Below are positions 59,956-64,000 of a DNA stretch of 64,000 nucleotides, one piece after another (position 1 is the first letter of the stretch; each line of letters starts with the position of its first letter). This DNA is from Mycobacterium lentiflavum (GTDB taxonomy: Bacteria > Actinomycetota > Actinomycetes > Mycobacteriales > Mycobacteriaceae): NCBI RefSeq assembly GCF_022374895.2, contig NZ_CP092424.2:124001-188000 (forward strand), given 5' to 3'. The notes beneath the pieces were generated by a model, which worked only from the letters and a program-made list of their open reading frames with translations, was not told the DNA's origin and ran no database searches. The translations under genes and the position numbers were made by a program.

Positions 59956-60914
59956 GGCTCCCTCGTGGCCTGACGCTGTTTTAGACGGTCTCGCACGATG
60001 TCTTCAATCCGACCGTCTGGTAGCGACAGCACATGCCGGCGCATCACGTCCTGGGCGAACTGCTCAATGTCGGCGTAGCTGGCCCCGGCGAGCTTGTCAG
60101 CCAGGGTGCGAGGGGCCAACCCCAGGGTGCCGCCGAGCTGCACGCGCAGCCGTTCGATGAACTGCGTGGCTTGGGTACGCGAGGGCGGCTCTAGCGACAA
60201 CTGCAGCTGAAAGCGGCGCCATGCGGCGCGATCGAGCAATTCCCCGTGGTTGGTTGCGCAGATCGCCACGACATGCGACGGGAGCCGGTCAATTTGCAGC
60301 AGCAACGTGGAAACAACCCGTTTGATCTCTCCGGTTTCGTGGGTGTCGGCGCGTTCTTTGGCGATGGTGTCGAACTCATCGAAGAACAAGACACAGCGGC
60401 GGGTGCGCGCAAATTCGAAGACATGATCGAGCCTGCTGGTCGTCTCACCGAGGAAACTCGACACCACTCCCTCGTATCGCACCACGTAGAACGGCACCAT
60501 CAGCTCCGCCGCGACCGCTTCGGCCAGCGATGTCTTACCGTTGCCGGGCGGACCTTCAAGCAGCACACGATTGCGCGGTTCCAGTCCATGGCTGCGCAGC
60601 AACTCACTGCGATGGTGTTCTTCGATGACTTCGCTGATCGCAGCGGCGAGTGCCGGAACCATCTGTACATCGGCGAGCCGCCGCTTGGGAACAATCTCCT
60701 GCACGAGGTCGGCGACTTGCCGCGCCGAATCGTCGCGAGTGAGCAAACTGCGCGCTCCGGCTGTCGTGATCAGCTCTGAAAGTCGATCGGCGACGAGGTG
60801 GTGTTGATTGCTGCGTTCCTCGGCGATGATCGCTTCGACGAGCATGCGAAACCGTGCAGTGTCGCCACGTTGTTGGGCCTCCACCAAATCAACGACCAGG
60901 TCCGACCTCGCCAC
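59952..60914 (-). CDS. ietA: IetA-like AAA+ ATPase
   Basis: 320 aa from GTG 60914, preceded by GAAGGAGGGG; the frame extends upstream without support. AAA+ with Walker A LLEGPPGNGKTSLAEA (about 119-134), Walker B VLFFDEFDTIAKER and sensor AICATNHGELLDRAAW with a D-R-A-A-W box like FtsH/Vps4-type remodellers. First gene of the IetAS pair; it overlaps ietS by 4 nt. Presumed to unfold or present targets to the protease, or hold it inactive. Confidence 0.85.
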   Translation of the reverse strand: MARSDLVVDLVEAQQRGDTARFRMLVEAIIAEERSNQHHLVADRLSELITTAGARSLLTRDDSARQVADLVQEIVPKRRLADVQMVPALAAAISEVIEEHHRSELLRSHGLEPRNRVLLEGPPGNGKTSLAEAVAAELMVPFYVVRYEGVVSSFLGETTSRLDHVFEFARTRRCVLFFDEFDTIAKERADTHETGEIKRVVSTLLLQIDRLPSHVVAICATNHGELLDRAAWRRFQLQLSLEPPSRTQATQFIERLRVQLGGTLGLAPRTLADKLAGASYADIEQFAQDVMRRHVLSLPDGRIEDIVRDRLKQRQATREP

Positions 60915-61389
60915 AACCCCTCCTTCGTGCACGACACCCGCCAGCCCAAGTGCAGCCACCCGGTGCTACGTGAATCATTCCAGACCACGGCGTCAAGACC
61001 AGTCAGGTCCGGTCACGCGCCGCGAAAAGTTCTACGCCCAGGGCGCGGCGTTTCGTTCAGGTCAATTCGGCGCCGGGATGGGCGGCGCGCTCATTGCGCC
61101 TAGTCCCGAGACGATGCCTTACCGGGACAATCACCGTGCCCCGAGCTTCTGGCCCGTCAGGTCGGCGCCTGGTCTGCGCTGCCCGCTCCCCCCGGGCCAC
61201 AACGTGTCCCGCAGCCGGTGCGCACCGGGCCGGGCTGAGAGCATCAACGCGCACTGATCCGGGTCTCGTGCAGTCAGCCTTGAGCACCGCGGCCAGGCCC
61301 CCTCCGCTCCCGGCCACTAGCAACAACTGCGACACCCGCGCTTCGTAATCGTCGGATGTCGTGGCCCCGCTCCGGGTCTCAGCCGATCC

Positions 61390-61407
61390 AGTTTTCCGCG
61401 GAAAACT
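61390..61407. promoter_or_regulatory. parS-like site 1
   Basis: Perfect 18-bp palindrome AGTTTTCCGCGGAAAACT, about 250 bp upstream of parA. Identical core to sites at 61510 and 63273. Confidence 0.75.
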
Positions 61408-61440
61408 AGATCATTAACACGCAAAGGCACAGGTACGCCA

Positions 61441-61463
61441 GGTTATTAGTACTACTAATAACC
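61441..61463. promoter_or_regulatory. perfect inverted repeat between parS sites
   Basis: Arms GGTTATTAGT and ACTAATAACC (10 bp each, perfect) with a 3-nt spacer. AT-rich, between parS sites 1 and 2, so a second protein (possibly an autorepressor or partition accessory) could bind here. Confidence 0.55.
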
Positions 61464-61509
61464 GCAAAGCGCCCCCGAAGCGCCACGCACTCACCGTCAA
61501 CGTTTGTGC

Positions 61510-61527
61510 AGTTTTCCGCGGAAAACT
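61510..61527. promoter_or_regulatory. parS-like site 2
   Basis: Second copy of the 18-bp palindrome, 120 bp from the first and about 127 bp before the parA start. Confidence 0.75.
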
Positions 61528-61653
61528 AGCGAGATGTAACGCACAATTCAGCGTGTCGGAGAGCGAGCCGTCGCGTCTTCGACGTACTCTTTGGTGGCCG
61601 GTTCCCGGAGTAGGTCGCCGTCGCGACCGAAGCACACAAAGGTCTTCTCCCCC

Positions 61654-62370
61654 ATGACTAAAGTTGTCACTGTTTTGAACCAAAAGGGCGGTGTCGGCAA
61701 GAGCACCGCCACCGTCAACCTCGCGGCAGTACGCGCCCAGAGGCTGACGGCCGAACTGGACCCCGACGCCTTTTCTCCGGTCGCGGCGGTGTCGATCGAC
61801 CCGCAGGGCTCGGCCAAATGGTGGGCCAACCGGGTCGACGAACTTCCCTTCCATCTCGTGCAAGCCCACGACGATCCCCTTGAATGGCTCCAGCAACTGA
61901 ACAACCTGCCAGGCATCGTCGAGGTCTACGTCGATACCGCGGGTTGGTTCGACCTCGACCCGGACTCCTCCGGAGACGGTCTCGGTGATGGCTACTCCGC
62001 CGATGCACTGCGGACTGTCCTCGACGTCACCGACGAAGCGATCGTCCCCGTGCTGCCGGCGCCGATGTGCTTTGACCCGACCGCCCGCACGATCCGTAAG
62101 CTTCTCGAACCACGCAACATCCCCTACCGGGTGTTCATCAATGACTGGGATCCGCGCGACGGCGAACACTGGCTGGAGCAAACGCAGAAGTTCGTTCGCG
62201 GACAGGGATGGCCCTTAGCCGAGACAGTAGTGCGGCACTACAAGATCCACACGAATGCCTCCAGCGAGGGCATCGTGGTCACCCAGTACAAGAAGAGTGG
62301 CTCGGCAGCCAACGCCGCGGCTGACTTCTACAAGCTCGCCGACGAACTGAACATGGTAGGGGTCCGATAG
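61654..62370 (+). CDS. parA: partition ATPase ParA
   Basis: 238 aa from ATG 61654 (MTKVVTVLNQKGGVGKSTAT); upstream frame is not used. Deviant Walker A at about 9-17 (KGGVGKST). AVSIDPQGSAKWWANR and the VYVDTAGWFDLDP and FINDWDPRD segments follow the ParA/MinD pattern. Without an N-terminal DNA-binding domain it is the small type Ib-like ParA. It would drive plasmid segregation along nucleoid DNA with ParB and the parS sites. Its stop overlaps the parB start by 1 nt (TAGTG). Confidence 0.92.
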   Translation: MTKVVTVLNQKGGVGKSTATVNLAAVRAQRLTAELDPDAFSPVAAVSIDPQGSAKWWANRVDELPFHLVQAHDDPLEWLQQLNNLPGIVEVYVDTAGWFDLDPDSSGDGLGDGYSADALRTVLDVTDEAIVPVLPAPMCFDPTARTIRKLLEPRNIPYRVFINDWDPRDGEHWLEQTQKFVRGQGWPLAETVVRHYKIHTNASSEGIVVTQYKKSGSAANAAADFYKLADELNMVGVR

Positions 62371-63260
62371 TGGGCCGCGGTGGTGTCAAGACGTTCGATG
62401 CGCTCGTTGATGAGGTCGGTGACAAGTCATCTGTTGACGGCAGCGCGAACACTCCCGTCGTGGCCCCGCGATCGGGCATGTCGCGGTCGGTGGCTCTTCG
62501 TGATCTGGTGGGTAACCCACACAACCCGCGTGATTCCGTCGGTGACCTTGACGAGTTGGCGTCCATCGTTGAGTTCCAACTACAGCCCGTGGTCGCCGTT
62601 ACCCGAGGTGCATTTCAAGCGCTCTATCCCGAAACCACCATATCGGCGCGGTGGGTAGTCATCATCGGCAACCGGCGCCTGGCCGCTGCTCACAAGTTCG
62701 GCCGCCCAGAGCTCGACATCGTGATCAAAGACGAGCTCGCTAAAGATCGCGCAACGTTGCTCACCGCCGTCATCTCCGAAAACGTCGACCGGTCAGGATT
62801 CGACGTGATCGAGGAAGCCAAAGCTGTTGAACGGCTCGTGGGGGAGTACGGCAGCGCTGACGCCGCCGCCGAGCACCTTCGCAAGAGCAAGACCTGGGTG
62901 TCACACCGGCGCGCACTACTCAAACTCGCACCGGATCTTCAGGAAGCCACCCGCCGAGGCGATCTGGCGATTCGCGAAGCGCGCACACTTGCCCAAGTTC
63001 CGCTCGCGCAACAGGTCGCCCGATGGAACGCCGCCCGCGGCCGACACGGTGACGGTGCCAACGCCCAGGACGACGCCGGGGAGCGCGATTCGGAATCAGC
63101 TGCCAAAAACGGCGCCACGACACCGCCGCTGCGCACCGTGACGCGGGCGCTTCGCAAGTTCGACACCGACCCAAGCGCGCTGGCGCTAGCCTTACGCGAT
63201 CAACTTGGCGATACCGGGGCCAAGCTGCTGGTCACCCAGCTCAGGAAAATCCTGAAATAG
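62370..63260 (+). CDS. parB: partition protein ParB
   Basis: 296 aa from GTG 62370. The ParB N-terminal nuclease-like domain contains the LRDLVGNPHNPR box (about 43-54) and RWVVIIGNRRLAAAHKFG, the GxRR box of ParB CTPases (about 93-110), with a helix-turn-helix in DAAAEHLRKSKTWVSHRRALLKL (about 165-190). The C terminus is an Arg/Ala-rich helix region for dimerisation. It should load on the palindromes flanking the operon and spread with CTP. Confidence 0.92.
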   Translation: MGRGGVKTFDALVDEVGDKSSVDGSANTPVVAPRSGMSRSVALRDLVGNPHNPRDSVGDLDELASIVEFQLQPVVAVTRGAFQALYPETTISARWVVIIGNRRLAAAHKFGRPELDIVIKDELAKDRATLLTAVISENVDRSGFDVIEEAKAVERLVGEYGSADAAAEHLRKSKTWVSHRRALLKLAPDLQEATRRGDLAIREARTLAQVPLAQQVARWNAARGRHGDGANAQDDAGERDSESAAKNGATTPPLRTVTRALRKFDTDPSALALALRDQLGDTGAKLLVTQLRKILK

Positions 63261-63601
63261 CGCGCAGGGGTCAGTTTTCCGCGGAAAACTGACCTATCCA
63301 TACAGGTCACGAAACATATTCTACGTGCGCCCGCGGCTGAAATCCGCTGGGCGTCAAACGCTTTCACCGCGAGGCATTCGGAACGGCAGGTCATGGTCGC
63401 CCCGACAGTGACCCGCGAGGGCTAGCAGCCACGTGCCTGGCGCGCGCTGTCGGCTGTTGCCGGTTGAGTGGTCGGTTGTAGTCGCTGCGGAACAACCCCG
63501 AGATGGGGTGCGGGTCGTGTGACCATCGCTACGGCGCGCTGATCGGCGAAGTTGGTGGTGGTGATAGCCGCTTGGGTGGGGTGTGGGTGATACTGCCTGC
63601 T
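63261..63601. other. 341-bp gap with parS site 3
   Basis: No gene; contains the third parS palindrome just after parB and must include the promoter of the DUF4226 gene starting at 63602. Nothing else recognised. Confidence 0.5.
63269..63294. promoter_or_regulatory. parS-like site 3 (26-bp palindrome)
   Basis: Core 18-bp palindrome identical to sites 1 and 2, extended to 26 bp of perfect dyad symmetry (flanks GGTC on the left and GACC on the right). Located 9 bp after the parB stop. Confidence 0.75.
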
Positions 63602-64000
63602 ATGACCTCGCTCGATGAGCTGGTGGCCGAGGCTGGCCGTGCGCTCGGCGATGGGCGCAGGCTGTTTGGGGCCTCGCCAGTGACGACCGCCGGCTGGTCG
63701 TCGACGCCGGCGTTGGTGACTGTTCGCCAGGGTGTGGCCAAGGCGGGGCAGGCCGCTGCTGCTGGTTGGGGTGGGGCGGCCGCCGCGAGTTACGGGATCG
63801 CGAACCGGGGTCAGCAGTTCGCTCTCGATGGTGCGATCGGCGGCGATAACGCCACTGGACCGCCGTTGATCGGCAGCGGCCAGAGCGCTGGTCGCGGTGG
63901 CGGGCGCATGGATGGGGTGATCACCGATACCCGTTCGGGGGTGGCCGCGATCGCCCCGGCGACCGGGACGCCGGCGGGGAAACGGGAGTTGGTGACTCAT
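63602..64000 (+). CDS. DUF4226-like protein, partial at window end
   Basis: 133 codons with no stop, running off the window. MTSLDELVAEAGRALGDGRR then LFGASPV and TDTRSGVAAIAPATGTPAG align along their length with the DUF4226-like protein at 56676-57335 (MSLDELIVQAGRALSDARR, LFGSSPI, ETRAGVDALAPRARSAAG), so they are paralogues. Both probably encode helical ESX-associated proteins. The C-terminal half is outside the window. It is the only plus-strand member of this family here. Confidence 0.65.
   Translation, partial: MTSLDELVAEAGRALGDGRRLFGASPVTTAGWSSTPALVTVRQGVAKAGQAAAAGWGGAAAASYGIANRGQQFALDGAIGGDNATGPPLIGSGQSAGRGGGRMDGVITDTRSGVAAIAPATGTPAGKRELVTH

Larger units (their letters stand above)
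60915..61653. other. 739-bp gap with partition sites upstream of parA
   Basis: No convincing gene. 60915-61380 holds only shadow frames. From 61390 to 61527 it carries two parS-like palindromes and between them a perfect 10-bp inverted repeat, followed by about 120 bp before parA that must include its promoter. Confidence 0.5.

Noticed and set aside
61414..62181. 255-codon open frame on the minus strand
   Set aside because: It is wholly antisense to parA and the region before it, and has no recognisable motif; parA is certain.
63422..64000. 192-codon minus-strand open frame at the window end
   Set aside because: It covers the plus-strand DUF4226 gene, whose protein matches the paralogue at 56676-57335; the antisense frame is a shadow.
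1..64000. CRISPR arrays, rRNA and tRNA genes
   Set aside because: No regularly spaced repeats or RNA-gene signatures were seen in either strand.

Overview
The window reads as a large part of a conjugative plasmid from a mycobacterium, most likely a slow grower. The reasons are high GC content, GTG/TTG starts with tight 4-nt overlaps, a complete ESX (type VII secretion) locus with PE, PPE, Esx, EspG, MycP and EccA-E genes, a relaxase, Gram-positive type IV secretion (T4SS) genes, a plasmid-type replication protein and a ParABS cassette. It resembles the pRAW-type plasmids, in which an ESX system and a T4SS are both needed for transfer. There are no rRNA, tRNA or CRISPR genes.

Layout. 1-7.3 kb: HNH-like protein, an Ala-rich protein, a G-poor intergenic stretch (oriT candidate) and a 1953-aa MOBF-type relaxase-helicase. 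7.4-8.3 kb: a stray O-methyltransferase. 8.4-18.1 kb (minus strand): T4SS operon (two membrane proteins, TcpC/VirB8-like, small membrane subunit, VirB4, VirB6-like) ending in eccA, which is translationally coupled to the VirB6 gene. 18.2-20.2 kb (plus): HTH regulator, membrane protein and a decayed LolA-like gene. 20.4-38.7 kb (minus): eccB, eccCa, eccCb, HTH, PE, PPE, two Esx genes, espG, an EspI-like ATPase, eccD, mycP, eccE, DUF2637 protein and VirD4 coupling protein. Core ESX genes thus run directly into conjugation genes, and eccA sits inside the T4SS operon.

38.9-46.9 kb is a cargo zone: a VapBC module, a frame-disrupted STAND-like/TPR gene with an 8-G run at the break, a ParD antitoxin whose parE partner is reduced to a fossil, a putative secreted DUF5632/DUF5631-type protein, and a solo TnpB with a coupled Cys-rich mini-protein. 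47-53.2 kb (minus) is an operon of ESX-substrate-like genes (DUF4226, EspC-like, EspH/DUF2694-like, EspB-like, an unlisted 38-aa gene, EspL/YbaB-like, two paralogous Pro-rich membrane proteins).

53.7-56.3 kb: replication protein preceded by hairpins, then a divergent control region with three copies of GTAAGTAAG. 56.3-60.9 kb (minus): an IetAS ATPase/subtilase module followed by a DUF4226 protein and a coupled small protein. 61-63.3 kb: ParA-ParB with three identical-core palindromes (parS candidates) flanking the pair. The window ends inside a second DUF4226 gene.

Calls rest on reading the translations and motifs; no database search was run. The most interesting points are the ESX/T4SS intermixing, the unusual EccC split, the possibly phase-variable STAND-TPR gene, the IetAS-linked ESX-substrate-like pair, and the control sites.
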